Below, piece after piece: positions 46,935-55,488 of a stretch of DNA of 64,000 nt. The notes below the pieces were generated by a model. The model was given only the letters and a program-made list of their open reading frames with translations. It was not told the DNA's origin and did not search any database. Positions within the stretch are counted from its first letter, which is position 1; the number at the start of each line of letters is the position of its first letter. The DNA is from Chromatiaceae bacterium (GTDB lineage: Bacteria > Pseudomonadota > Gammaproteobacteria > Chromatiales > Chromatiaceae): positions 1 through 64,000 of the forward strand of contig JALSSC010000020.1 in NCBI GenBank assembly GCA_026984455.1, read 5' to 3'. The translations under genes were made by a program, and so were the position numbers.

Positions 46935-47768
46935 ATGCATGAGAAATTCAAATTGAGCCGTCTTCTGACCGTGGCCGCTCCGGCGGCGCTCCTCGTCTCC
47001 CTGGGGGCCGGTGCCCCCGCCTTTGCCGGGAAGGATATGGGCTATGTGGCCCACAAGGCCTCCAACGGTGTGGTCAAGACCAGCTACGGCGAGTGCTGGA
47101 AGGTGGCCGACGGTCTGCGCCAGCCCATGAAGGAATGCGGTGACGTGGTGGACTCCGACGGTGACGGCGTCACCGACGACAAGGACAAGTGTCCGGGTAC
47201 GCCGAAGGGTGTCAAAGTAGATGCCGTGGGTTGCCCCATCGATTCCGACGGCGACGGCGTGCCGGACTACCTCGACAAGTGCCCCGGTACCCCCAAGGGC
47301 GTGAAGGTGGATTCCATCGGTTGTCCGCTCGACTCGGACGGCGACGGCGTACCGGACTATAGAGACAAGTGTCCGGGTACCCCCGCCGGTGCCAAGGTTG
47401 ATCACGACGGCTGTCAGATCATGGGTAACGTCACGATCGATCTGGTCAACGACGAGTTCGATTTCGACAGTGCCCGGCTCAAGCCCGCCATGAAGGCCGC
47501 CCTGGACGAGATCGCCGACAAGATCGCGGCCAGCGCCGGCGATGAGCACCTCACCGTCATTGGTCATACCGACAGCGTCGGGCCGGAAAGCTACAACATG
47601 AAGCTCTCCCTGCGGCGCGCCCGGGCCACCGCCGACTATCTGATCCGCAAGGGCGTGGCGGCGGATCACATCACCATCAAGGGCATGGGTGAGAGTCAGC
47701 CAGTGGCCGACAACAGCACCCGTGCGGGCCGAGCCAAGAACCGCCGGGTGGAGATCGTTACCGAGTGA
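46935..47768 (+). CDS. OmpA-family protein with thrombospondin type 3 repeats
   Basis: The 277-residue protein has a Sec signal (about residues 1-31) and a short N-terminal region. Three calcium-binding TSP3 repeats follow, each DSDGDGVxD with DKCPGTP. The C-terminal OmpA peptidoglycan-binding domain contains FDFDSARLKPA, HTDSVGPESYNMKLSLRRA and NRRVEIV. It should bridge the outer membrane and peptidoglycan. ATG at 46935 has AGGA upstream. A terminator follows immediately, so it is probably a strong single-gene unit. Confidence 0.93.
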   Translation: MHEKFKLSRLLTVAAPAALLVSLGAGAPAFAGKDMGYVAHKASNGVVKTSYGECWKVADGLRQPMKECGDVVDSDGDGVTDDKDKCPGTPKGVKVDAVGCPIDSDGDGVPDYLDKCPGTPKGVKVDSIGCPLDSDGDGVPDYRDKCPGTPAGAKVDHDGCQIMGNVTIDLVNDEFDFDSARLKPAMKAALDEIADKIAASAGDEHLTVIGHTDSVGPESYNMKLSLRRARATADYLIRKGVAADHITIKGMGESQPVADNSTRAGRAKNRRVEIVTE

Positions 47769-47775
47769 TCTCTCC

Positions 47776-47846
47776 TCAGCGCCCCGGCAGGGGCGCTGGG
47801 TCCGGTTGAGAGACCGGGGGCCGGAGTGATCCGCCCCCGGTTTTTT
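47776..47846 (+). terminator. Tandem hairpins and rho-independent terminator after the OmpA gene
   Basis: A first hairpin CAGCGCCCC/GGGGCGCTG (47776-47798) is followed by ACCGGGGGC/GCCCCCGGT (47813-47841) and then a run of six T. The second hairpin is a textbook intrinsic terminator beginning about 45 nt after the OmpA stop. Confidence 0.9.
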
Positions 47847-47925
47847 GTGTGCCACCGTGCCTGGTTCGGGGACGAGAGCAACGCCCTCGCCTAGCAGATA
47901 CCGGGGCCTGATGCAGGAACATCCG

Positions 47926-47973
47926 TCTACGGACCGGAGGTTGCCGAAGACGCCTGTGCGGCGGACGCACAGG
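47926..47973. other. Short repeat-like piece and hairpin between OmpA gene and orn
   Basis: CCGTCTACGGACCG near 47927 matches 14 bases of the dispersed repeat, possibly by chance. A perfect 8-bp hairpin CCTGTGCG/CGCACAGG (47953-47973) lies just beyond the orn stop. It has no T run. Confidence 0.3.
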
Positions 47974-47983
47974 TATGCGTGGC

Positions 47984-48553
47984 CTAACGCCGGTCGCTGC
48001 TCCGCTGGCCCGTCTTCAGGAAGTATTCCCGGTAATAGCGCAGCTCGTCTATGGAGTCCTCGATGTCGTTCAGGGCAAGGTGCTGGGAGTCCTTCTCGAA
48101 TCCCTTGGCGATCCCCGGGGCCCAGCGCTGGGCGAGTTCCTTGAGCGTGCTCACGTCCAGATTGCGGTAGTGGAAATAGGCCTCCAACTTGGGCATGCAA
48201 CGGGCCAGAAAGCGCCTGTCCTGGCAGATGCTGTTGCCGCACATGGGTGACTTTCCCGCCGGGACGTAGTCCTCCAGAAAGGCCAGGGTCTCACGTTCTG
48301 CGCGTTGTTCGTCGTATTCACTGGCGCGAACACGTTCGATCAACCCGGACTGCCCGTGTTGTTTGCGGTTCCATTCGTCCATGGCCTCGAGAATGTAGTC
48401 GGGTTGATGGATCGCGATGGCCGGTCCCTGGGCGCGAATGTTCAGGTGGGCATCGGTGACCACGGTGGCGATCTCGAGGATTTGATCGCGGAAAGGGTCG
48501 AGCCCGGTCATCTCCAGGTCGATCCAGATCAGACTGTCTTCCGTCTGAACCAT
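47984..48553 (-). CDS. orn: Oligoribonuclease
   Basis: Orn degrades 2-5 nt RNAs and pGpG in the cytosol and is essential in many gammaproteobacteria. The 189-residue DEDDh exonuclease has [20 protein letters not shown] (first acidic pair), [32 protein letters not shown], and [21 protein letters not shown] with the final acid. It lies downstream of the tRNA-Leu terminator, so it probably has its own promoter. pGpG hydrolysis links it to the c-di-GMP enzyme at 29.8 kb. Confidence 0.96.
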   Translation of the reverse strand: MVQTEDSLIWIDLEMTGLDPFRDQILEIATVVTDAHLNIRAQGPAIAIHQPDYILEAMDEWNRKQHGQSGLIERVRASEYDEQRAERETLAFLEDYVPAGKSPMCGNSICQDRRFLARCMPKLEAYFHYRNLDVSTLKELAQRWAPGIAKGFEKDSQHLALNDIEDSIDELRYYREYFLKTGQRSSDRR

Positions 48554-48581
48554 CAGGTGCTCCTTACGATAGGGGTCAAAA

Positions 48582-48615
48582 GAAAAAACCCGCTGATCCT
48601 GGAAGGATCAGCGGG
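48582..48615 (-). terminator. Terminator after tRNA-Leu
   Basis: On the minus strand CCCGCTGATCCT/AGGATCAGCGGG is a perfect 12-bp stem with a 3-nt loop, followed by TTTTTTC and more T. It ends the tpiA-secG-tRNA-Leu transcript. Confidence 0.93.
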
Positions 48616-48646
48616 TCGTCTCTGCCCGTGTGTGACAGGCATGAAA

Positions 48647-48731
48647 TGGTGCCGATGGCCGGAGTCGAACCGGCACGGCTTGCGCCACTGCCCCCTCAAG
48701 ACAGCGTGTCTACCAATTCCACCACATCGGC
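48647..48731 (-). tRNA. tRNA-Leu (anticodon GAG)
   Basis: The acceptor stem GCCGATG pairs with CATCGGC, and the 3' CCA is encoded. The TTCGACTC T loop (T54-A58 pattern), a long variable arm and a 5-bp anticodon stem CTGTC/GGCAG around the loop TTGAGGG are present. The anticodon is GAG (reads CUC/CUU). Class II size of 85 nt fits leucine. It sits 20 nt after secG, the usual gammaproteobacterial linkage. Confidence 0.95.
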
Positions 48732-48751
48732 GTCAATAACGAACAAGCATT

Positions 48752-49171
48752 CTACTCCGAGGCGCCTTTCTTTGCATCCGTTCCCGCGGGCGGGACCGGT
48801 GGCCCCTCCGCCCGTTTGGGGGGCGCAGCAATGGGCGGCAGGTCGCTGATGTCGGCCTTGGGCGCCTGCTTCATCGGCGCGGCGGGGGGCTGGGACGCCG
48901 GTGCGGTGGCGACATCCTCCACCAGACTGCGTTGTTTGCCCGCCTGGCTGGCATAGTAGGCCAGCGCCAGGCTGGTGGCGAAGAACAGTGCGGCCAACAC
49001 CGCGGTCGCGCGGGAGAGGAAGGAAGCGGAGCCGCGGGCGCCGAACACGGTGGCGGAGGCGCCGCTGCCGAAGGCCGCTCCGGCGTCGGCGCCCTTGCCG
49101 TGTTGCATCAGCACGAGACCGACGATGCCGATGGCCAGAAAGACATGGAATACGACCAGGATGGTTTGCAT
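48752..49171 (-). CDS. secG: Protein translocase subunit SecG
   Basis: SecG is the small SecYEG subunit that assists SecA-driven export. The 139-residue protein has two membrane helices (about 1-20 and 55-73), the conserved LMQHGKGADAGAAFGSGAS loop, and FGARGSASFLSRATA. The C-terminal 60 residues form a Pro/Ala-rich tail, long for the family. The gene lies 7 nt after tpiA and 20 nt before tRNA-Leu. Confidence 0.95.
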   Translation of the reverse strand: MQTILVVFHVFLAIGIVGLVLMQHGKGADAGAAFGSGASATVFGARGSASFLSRATAVLAALFFATSLALAYYASQAGKQRSLVEDVATAPASQPPAAPMKQAPKADISDLPPIAAPPKRAEGPPVPPAGTDAKKGASE

Positions 49172-49178
49172 GGGGGCC

Positions 49179-49934
49179 TCAGGCGTTGGCGGCCGTGCAG
49201 ATGGCGAGGAAGTCGGCCGCCTTCAGCGAGGCCCCGCCGATGAGGCCGCCGTCTATGTCCGGCTTGGCCAGGAGTTCGGCGGCGTTGCCGGGTTTCATGC
49301 TGCCCCCATAGAGGATGCGCACCTCGGCGGCTGCCTCCGGGTCGTGGGCGGCGATGCGGGCGCGGATGAAGGCATGGACGTCCTGGGCCTGTTCGGGACT
49401 GGCGGTACGCCCGGTGCCGATGGCCCATACCGGTTCGTAGGCGACGACGCCCTGGGCCAGGAGACCGACTCCGCCCCGGCTGATGACTGCATCCACCTGG
49501 CGACCCACCACCTGCTCGGTGATGCCCTGCTCGCGTTCTTCGAGGGTCTCGCCGACGCAGAAGATGGGGATCAGGCCGGCCTTGCGGGCGGCTTCGAACT
49601 TCTCCGCCACCAGGGTATCGCTCTCGCCGTGGTAGGTGCGTCGCTCCGAGTGGCCGACGATGACGTACTTGCAATCGTAGTCGGCGAACATGGAGCCGGC
49701 GATCTCGCCGGTGTAGGCGCCGCTTTCATGCACCGAGACATCCTGTCCGCCCCAGGCGATGGGGGTGTCGGCGAGGGTGCGCCAGGCGAGGGGGATGAAG
49801 ATGCTGGGGGGGCACACCGCCACCTCCGCGGTGGTGACTTCGGAGATCCCCGCCTTGATCCCGTTCAGCAGCTCGATTGCGCTCTGGCGCGAGCCGTTCA
49901 TCTTCCAGTTGCCTGCTACCAAGGGTTGACGCAT
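49179..49934 (-). CDS. tpiA: Triosephosphate isomerase
   Basis: TpiA interconverts DHAP and glyceraldehyde-3-phosphate. The 251-residue TIM barrel has the catalytic lysine in VAGNWKMNG, histidine in VGHSERR, glutamate in AYEPVWAIGTG, and the phosphate loop YGGSMKPGNAAEL. The ATG at 49934 is at the family start; an upstream in-frame extension is not needed. It is cotranscribed with secG and tRNA-Leu. Confidence 0.97.
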   Translation of the reverse strand: MRQPLVAGNWKMNGSRQSAIELLNGIKAGISEVTTAEVAVCPPSIFIPLAWRTLADTPIAWGGQDVSVHESGAYTGEIAGSMFADYDCKYVIVGHSERRTYHGESDTLVAEKFEAARKAGLIPIFCVGETLEEREQGITEQVVGRQVDAVISRGGVGLLAQGVVAYEPVWAIGTGRTASPEQAQDVHAFIRARIAAHDPEAAAEVRILYGGSMKPGNAAELLAKPDIDGGLIGGASLKAADFLAICTAANA

Positions 49935-49993
49935 CGCTGACTCCCAACAAAATCGAGCGCGCAAGCATAGCCCCCGCACAGGGCGAAATCAAC

Positions 49994-50701
49994 TCAATCC
50001 TCGGCGATGCGCCTGAGGTTGGGGACGTCCAGCAGGAAGTGATTGGGACGGGTCTCCACCAGCAGGCTGCGGCGCTTGAAGTCGGCGATGGTGCGGCTGG
50101 CGGTCTCGGTGGTGATGCCGAGCATGGCGCCCATGTCCTCGCGCCCGAAGAGGTCGCACTCACTGTCGTCGGTTTCTCTGATCAGGCGCAGCAGCAGCCG
50201 CGCCACCCGCTGGCGGGCGGATCCGGTCGACAGTTCGGTGAGCCAGGCGTGCGCCTGGCTCAGGGCACGCTGCCAACGGCGCATCAGTTCTTCGTGCAGG
50301 TGGGGGTTCTCCTGGGCCAGACGGCGTACCACTTCGGTAGGGAAGCGGCACACCTCGGTCTCTTGCAGGGCGGTCGCCTGGTGGTGGTAGACGGACTCGA
50401 CCAGGGCCTCGAGGCCGATGACATCGGTGGTGCGGGCCAGACGGACGATGCGTTGGCCGCCGTCGGGCAGAAACTGGACCAGTTTGAGCAGCCCGTGGCG
50501 CACCGTGTACATGTGGTCAGCGGAGTCTCCGGTACGATACAGGGTGGCGCCGGGCTTGAGCACGAATTGATCGATGGGTTCGTGTATGTGCTCGAAATCC
50601 CCTTCGTCCAGGCCTGCGAACAGGACCGATGTGCGCAGGGTGCAATTGAGGCAATCGGCCTCACCCGACCAGGCCTCGCGGAGAGTGACGTTCTTGACCA
50701 T
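49994..50701 (-). CDS. Crp/Fnr-family transcriptional regulator
   Basis: The 235-residue protein has an N-terminal CLNC pair (Cys17, Cys20), a cyclic-nucleotide-fold sensor (about 25-140), a dimer helix, and a C-terminal winged HTH with REDMGAMLGITTETASRTIADF. The SR in TASRT resembles the FNR recognition helix. FNR itself needs four cysteines for a [4Fe-4S] cluster. Here only two lie at the N terminus plus one later (ETEVCRFP), so oxygen sensing is uncertain. The ATG at 50701 is 20 nt after the trpB2 stop. Confidence 0.82.
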   Translation of the reverse strand: MVKNVTLREAWSGEADCLNCTLRTSVLFAGLDEGDFEHIHEPIDQFVLKPGATLYRTGDSADHMYTVRHGLLKLVQFLPDGGQRIVRLARTTDVIGLEALVESVYHHQATALQETEVCRFPTEVVRRLAQENPHLHEELMRRWQRALSQAHAWLTELSTGSARQRVARLLLRLIRETDDSECDLFGREDMGAMLGITTETASRTIADFKRRSLLVETRPNHFLLDVPNLRRIAED

Positions 50702-50720
50702 CGTCTTTATGGAGCGGATA

Positions 50721-52076
50721 TCAGCCGTCGCCGAAGTGGGGCAGGTGGGCAAGGGATTTCTCGATGGCCTCGGCCGGATACTCGAAGTCCTTGAGATCGC
50801 CGGCAAAGTAGCGTTCGTAGGCGGCCATGTCGAAGTGTCCGTGCCCGGACAGGTTGAACAACAGAGTCCGGGGTTCACCGGAACGGGCGCATTCGCGTGC
50901 CGAGCGTATCACCGCGGCGATGGCGTGGGTGGATTCGGGGGCGGGGACGATGCCTTCGGTGCGAGCGAAGAGGACACCGGCCTGGAAGGTCTCCAACTGC
51001 GGAATGGCCACGGCGTCCACTAGGCCCTCCTCGTGCAACTGGCTCACCAGGGGGGCGTCGCCGTGGTAGCGCAGGCCCCCGGCATGGATCCCCGGGGGGA
51101 CGAAATCGTGGCCCAGGGTGAACATCTTGAGCAAGGGTGTAAGGCCGATGGCGTCGCCGAAATCGTAGGTATAGAGGCCCTTGGTGAGGGTCGGGCAGGA
51201 GGTGGGTTCCACGGCCACCAAGCGCACCTCGCGGCCCGTGGCCTTGTCGGCGAAGAAGGGGAAGGCGATGCCGCCAAAGTTGGAACCGCCGCCGCAAGGG
51301 GCATAGACCTCGTCGGGATAGGCACCGATTCGTTCCATCTGCTTCCTGGCCTCCAGGCCGATCACGGTCTGATGGAGGAGGACGTGGTTGAGGACCGAGC
51401 CCAAGGCATAGTTGGTGTCGGCGCGCCCGGCGGCCTCTTCGGCGGCCTCGGAGATGGCGATGCCGAGAGAGCCGGGGGTGTCCGGATCCCGGGCGAGAAT
51501 CTTGCGGCCGGACTCGGTCAGGTCCGTGGGGCTGGCGAAGACCTCCCCGCCCCAGGTCTGCATCAGGGTACGGCGGTAGGGCTTTTGCTCGTAGCTCACC
51601 CGGACCATGAACACGCGCACGTCGAGGCCGAACAACTGCCCGGCCAGGGACAGGGCGCAGCCCCATTGACCGGCCCCTGTCTCGGTGGTGAGGCGTTTGA
51701 TGCCGGCCTGGCGATTGTAGAAGGCCTGGGCCACGGCGGTGTTGGGTTTGTGGGAGCCGGCCGGGCTCACCGACTCGTTCTTGTAGAAGATCCGCGCCGG
51801 GGTCTCGAGGGCCTGCTCCAACCGATGGGCACGGTACAGGGGCGAAGGGCGCCACAGACGCAGGACCTCGCGCACGGCGTCGGGGATGGTGATCCAGCGC
51901 TCGGCGCTCGCCTCCTGTTCGATCACGCCGGGCGGGAAGATGGCCTCCAGGGCCTCGGGTCCCACCGGTTGGCCGTCCGGCCCCAGGGGTGGGGCGGGCG
52001 GATTCGGCATGTCCGCGACCACGTTGTACCACTCGCGGGGGATGTCGGATTCGTCGAGCAGGATCTTGGTATCCAC
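50721..52076 (-). CDS. TrpB2-type PLP-dependent tryptophan synthase beta-like protein
   Basis: The 451-residue protein is a fold-type II PLP enzyme. It shows [10 protein letters not shown] with the PLP lysine, [14 protein letters not shown], and the phosphate site CGGGSNFGG. Length and insertions are those of TrpB2, the stand-alone beta subunit that works without TrpA in indole salvage or serine reactions. No trpA or other trp gene is adjacent. It probably leads an operon with the Fnr-like gene. Its promoter region carries repeat copy D. Confidence 0.9.
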   Translation of the reverse strand: MDTKILLDESDIPREWYNVVADMPNPPAPPLGPDGQPVGPEALEAIFPPGVIEQEASAERWITIPDAVREVLRLWRPSPLYRAHRLEQALETPARIFYKNESVSPAGSHKPNTAVAQAFYNRQAGIKRLTTETGAGQWGCALSLAGQLFGLDVRVFMVRVSYEQKPYRRTLMQTWGGEVFASPTDLTESGRKILARDPDTPGSLGIAISEAAEEAAGRADTNYALGSVLNHVLLHQTVIGLEARKQMERIGAYPDEVYAPCGGGSNFGGIAFPFFADKATGREVRLVAVEPTSCPTLTKGLYTYDFGDAIGLTPLLKMFTLGHDFVPPGIHAGGLRYHGDAPLVSQLHEEGLVDAVAIPQLETFQAGVLFARTEGIVPAPESTHAIAAVIRSARECARSGEPRTLLFNLSGHGHFDMAAYERYFAGDLKDFEYPAEAIEKSLAHLPHFGDG

Positions 52077-52116
52077 CGTTGTCGTTCTCCCGGGTTGGAT
52101 GGCGCGAAGGAAGAAC

Positions 52117-52364
52117 TATACTCGCCGCACGTGAATATGTCGTGTTGCGAGGGGCGGCCCAGGGCTCCGTCATCTAACCGTCCCTCTGCCAGTGGCCTTC
52201 CCTGAAAAACGCCGTGAATACCTCCCTGTAGGCTTGACTGCGGCATCCCTGCCGCAGACATTTTCAGGGAAGGCCACTGGCGCGGTTTTCAATGACTTGA
52301 GTGGTTGGATGACGTGGTCCTGGGGCGGCCGCAGTAGCGAGATATTCACGTGCCACGGGTGTAT
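52117..52364. repeat. Inverted-repeat MITE-like element with long arms (copy D), carrying a nested insertion
   Basis: Left arm 52117-52179 begins TATACTCGCCGCACGTGAAT. Right arm 52303-52364, read on the other strand, begins CATACACCCGTGGCACGTGA and tracks the left arm to GTCATC(T/C)AACC. Together the arms pair over about 60 bp with gaps. GCACGTGAATAT is shared exactly. The middle (52189-52280) is a different palindromic element. This copy lies 41 bp upstream of trpB2. Confidence 0.7.
52189..52280. repeat. 92-bp palindromic element nested in copy D
   Basis: A perfect 20-bp inverted repeat, CCAGTGGCCTTCCCTGAAAA (52189-52208) and its complement (52261-52280), encloses a second 8-bp hairpin CTGCGGCA/TGCCGCAG (52238-52257). 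It resembles short dispersed palindromes I associate with other gammaproteobacterial genomes, though I cannot confirm copies here. No coding capacity. Confidence 0.75.
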
Positions 52365-52560
52365 GAACCCTCGGGCGCCGAGAGGGCCAGAGGAGGGCAT
52401 GAGGATTCGTGAGCGTGCGGATCCCCGCCGGATCATGCCCCTCATGCAGGGGTCTTCGCCTATGGGGCACCTCTATCACCCCGCCCTCGGGCCCCGGGGC
52501 GGCCTCGAAAAACGGTATAGAATGCCCGTCTTTCGGCCTTGGTGTGGAGAGAGGGGACAG

Positions 52561-53154
52561 ATGAGTGACGATGCGACGCCCTGGGAGCAGATGTACCGCG
52601 AGGGTCGGACCGGATGGGATCGCGGCGGGCCCAGCCCGGCCCTGGATGAATGGGTCACCCCGGGCGGCCTGGCCGGGCGGCGGGTCCTGGTCCCGGGCTG
52701 TGGCCATGGCTATGAGGTGGAGGCCCTGGCCCGCGCCGGGGCCCGGGTGACGGCCCTGGATCTGGCCGCGACCCCCATCGAGTGCCTGCGGAAGCGCCTG
52801 GCGGAGGCGGGTCTGGCGGCGGATCTGGTCCAGACCGATGTCCTCGCCTGGGAGCCGGAGCGCCCCTTTGCCGCCATCTACGAGCAGACCTGCCTCTGCG
52901 CCCTGCCGCCGTCCCGCTGGACGGACTATGCCCGACGCCTGTGGCGCTGGCTCGAACCGCGTGGGACCCTGTTCGCCCTGTTCATGCAGACCGGACGCGC
53001 GGGCGGCCCCCCCTTCCACTGTGCCTTGGAGGCGATGCGCGGGCTGTTTCCCGAAGGGCCCTGGCACTGGCTCGATGGCGAGCCGCTGGAGGTGCCACAT
53101 CCCAACGGCTTGTGGGAGCTGGGGTATCGCTTGCAAGCCCGGAAGGAGGTCTGA
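52561..53154 (+). CDS. TPMT-family SAM-dependent methyltransferase
   Basis: The 197-residue protein has the thiopurine methyltransferase layout: WEQMYREGRTGWDRGGPSPAL at the N terminus, SAM motif I RVLVPGCGHGYEVEALARAG, and IYEQTCLCALPPSRW. Bacterial relatives methylate selenium, tellurium or thiol compounds; the substrate here is unknown. ATG at 52561 follows GGAGAGAGGGGACAG. The stop lies 2 nt before the Uup TTG start. TATAGA near 52515 may be its -10 box. Confidence 0.87.
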   Translation: MSDDATPWEQMYREGRTGWDRGGPSPALDEWVTPGGLAGRRVLVPGCGHGYEVEALARAGARVTALDLAATPIECLRKRLAEAGLAADLVQTDVLAWEPERPFAAIYEQTCLCALPPSRWTDYARRLWRWLEPRGTLFALFMQTGRAGGPPFHCALEAMRGLFPEGPWHWLDGEPLEVPHPNGLWELGYRLQARKEV

Positions 53155-53156
53155 CC

Positions 53157-55040
53157 TTGGCCCTGCTGGAATTGCGCAATCTGCATCTCGCCTATGGCGC
53201 GGAGCCCCTGTTGGACGGGGTGGGTCTCGGCCTGGAGAGGGGCGAGCGAGTGGCCTTGATCGGACGCAATGGCGAGGGCAAGTCCACCCTGCTCCGGGTG
53301 CTGGCCGGCGAGGTCCAGGCCGACGAGGGTGAGCGGGTGGTGGGGCAGGGGGTGCGGATCTCGGCCCTCTGGCAGGAGGTCCCCAGCGATCTCGAAGGCA
53401 GCGTCTTTGAGGTGGTGGCGGGCGGGCTCGCCGACCGCGCCCATCTGGTGCGTGCCTATCACCAGGCGGGTCGGGCGGTGGCCGCCGATCCCTCGGAGGC
53501 GAATCTGGCGCGGCTTGCCGCGGCCCAGCACGACCTGGAGGCGGCCGATGCCTGGCGCCTGGAGCAACAGGTGGAGCAAGTGATCTCGCGCCTCGGCCTG
53601 GATCCGGATCTGCGCTTCGAGCAACAGTCGGGGGGGCTGAAGCGCCGCGTCCTGCTGGCCCGTGCCCTGGCCGGCGATCCCGATCTGTTGCTCCTGGACG
53701 AACCCACCAATCACCTGGATATCGCCGCCATCGACTGGTTGGAGGGCTTTCTGGGGGGCTTCCCCGGGGCCATCCTTTTCGTCACCCACGACCGTCGCTT
53801 CCTGCAACGGCTCGCCACCCGCATCCTGGAATTGGATCGGGGCATACTCACGGATTGGCCGGGGGACTATGCCAACTATCTGCGCCGGCGGGAGGAACGG
53901 GCCCATGCCGAGGCCCTGGAACGGGCGCGCTTCGACAAGCGCCTGTCCGAGGAGGAGGCCTGGATCCGCCAGGGGATCCAGGCGCGGCGCACCCGCAACC
54001 AGGGCCGGGTACGCAACCTCCAGGCCCTGCGCGAAGAACGCCGCCGGCGCCGTGACCCGCAGGGCCGGGCGCGGATCCGGATGTCGTCGGGCGAGGCCTC
54101 GGGCCGCCTGGTCGTGGAGGCGGAAGGGGTGAGCTTCTCCTGGTCCGGGCGCCCGGTGGTGAAGGACCTGTCCACCTCGATCCTGCGCGGCGACCGGGTA
54201 GGTATCCTTGGGCCCAATGGTTGCGGCAAGACCACCCTGATCCGCCTGTTGTTGGGGGAACTGCCCCCGGACAGGGGCCGCATCCGCCTGGGCACCCGTC
54301 TGGAGGTGGCCTATTTCGACCAGCAGCGGGCCCGGCTCGACCCCGAGGCCCGCGTGCGCGACAGCCTCGCCCAGGGTGGCGATCAGGTGGAGGTGGGGGG
54401 GCGCAAGCGCCATGTGCTGTCCTGGCTTCAGGACTTCCTGTTCACCCCGGCGCGGGCCCAACAGCCGGTGAAATCCCTTTCGGGGGGTGAACGCAACCGC
54501 CTGTTGCTGGCCCGCCTGTTCCTGCGTCCGGCCAACCTGCTGGTGCTGGACGAGCCCACCAACGACCTCGATATCGAGACCCTGGAACTGCTGGAAGAGC
54601 GCCTGGGGGAATACGAAGGGACCCTGTTGCTGGTGAGTCACGACCGTGACTTTCTGGATCATCTGGTCACCGCTTGCCTGGTGCATGAGGGTGATGGTCA
54701 TTGGGGCGAGTACGTGGGTGGCTACAGCGACTGGCTGCGGCAACGGCCGCCCCCCGAGGCCCCGGCCCAGCCTCGGGCCAAGGCGCCATCCAGACCGCGT
54801 CGGCGGGAGCCGGCCCGCATTTCCTACCGGGAGCGCAAGGAACTGGAGGTCCTGCCGGGGCGGATCGAGGCCCTCGAATCCGAGAAGGCCGGCCTGGAGG
54901 GAGAGTTGGCCGATCCGGCCCTGTACCGGGCGGGGGGCGGACGGATCGCGGAGTTGCAGAGGCGCCTGCACGCCCTGGAGGGGGAGCTGGCCACGGCCTA
55001 CGCCCGGTGGGAGGATCTGGAGTCCCGGGATGCCCATTGA
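53157..55040 (+). CDS. uup: ABC-F family ATPase Uup
   Basis: Uup is a cytosolic ABC-F ATPase linked to ribosome and DNA-transposition phenotypes. The 627-residue protein has two ATPase domains. The first (from residue 1) has Walker A GRNGEGKST and LLLLDEPTNHLD; the second (from about 318) has GPNGCGKTT, SLSGGERNRLLLARL and LVLDEPTNDLD. A C-terminal coiled coil (about 565-627) is the Uup DNA-binding tail. The start is TTG at 53157, preceded by the strong AAGGAGGT (53143-53150). Confidence 0.93.
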   Translation: MALLELRNLHLAYGAEPLLDGVGLGLERGERVALIGRNGEGKSTLLRVLAGEVQADEGERVVGQGVRISALWQEVPSDLEGSVFEVVAGGLADRAHLVRAYHQAGRAVAADPSEANLARLAAAQHDLEAADAWRLEQQVEQVISRLGLDPDLRFEQQSGGLKRRVLLARALAGDPDLLLLDEPTNHLDIAAIDWLEGFLGGFPGAILFVTHDRRFLQRLATRILELDRGILTDWPGDYANYLRRREERAHAEALERARFDKRLSEEEAWIRQGIQARRTRNQGRVRNLQALREERRRRRDPQGRARIRMSSGEASGRLVVEAEGVSFSWSGRPVVKDLSTSILRGDRVGILGPNGCGKTTLIRLLLGELPPDRGRIRLGTRLEVAYFDQQRARLDPEARVRDSLAQGGDQVEVGGRKRHVLSWLQDFLFTPARAQQPVKSLSGGERNRLLLARLFLRPANLLVLDEPTNDLDIETLELLEERLGEYEGTLLLVSHDRDFLDHLVTACLVHEGDGHWGEYVGGYSDWLRQRPPPEAPAQPRAKAPSRPRRREPARISYRERKELEVLPGRIEALESEKAGLEGELADPALYRAGGGRIAELQRRLHALEGELATAYARWEDLESRDAH

Positions 55041-55190
55041 CGGATATCCGTCAGACCCGGAATCTGCATTTCAGGGACACGGTCCCGCCCCCAGGGTGTC
55101 CTTGTCTCTGCCTGCCATGGCCCCCTATGACGCGTCGTGCTGCCCGGCCCCTGGGCGCGAACGAACGCAACTCCCTGTGCCACGGGTTTA

Positions 55191-55374
55191 TATACCCGTC
55201 GCACGCAAATATTTCCGTTCTTCGGTCCGTAGACGGCACTTCCCTGTGCCACTCCTCGCCACTGCGGCCGCCCCTCGCGCCCCTGGGCGGCGTGGCGATT
55301 GCTCGCTTCCGCGCCTTGCCCAAGGGCACGAGGAACACCCTCGAAAAACCAAATATTCACGTGCGACGGGTATA
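55191..55374 (+). repeat. Dispersed MITE-like element, best-preserved copy (copy B)
   Basis: Terminal inverted repeats of 24 bp (55191-55214 and 55351-55374) match at 22 positions. They begin TATACCCGTCGCACG and end CGTGCGACGGGTATA. The 184-bp element has no ORF and a GC-rich middle (ACTGCGGCCGCCCCT). TA bases at both ends suit a TA target-site element. It lies between uup and a coiled-coil gene; its right end forms TATAAT. The rest of the 448-bp gap holds no gene. Confidence 0.85.
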
Positions 55375-55488
55375 ATGTAATCGTCTGGGCCGGGCGACGT
55401 GGGAGTGATCGCCGTAGGCTTGTATGAGAGTGTTTCATCCCTGCGGGCGCAGGAAGTGAATTCCTCTCATGGTGGAGGTTGGATATCT

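Noticed and set aside
52117-55374. CRISPR array suggested by repeated motifs
   Set aside because: The repeats are inverted, unevenly spaced and few, with no regular spacers and no cas genes. They fit a MITE family.
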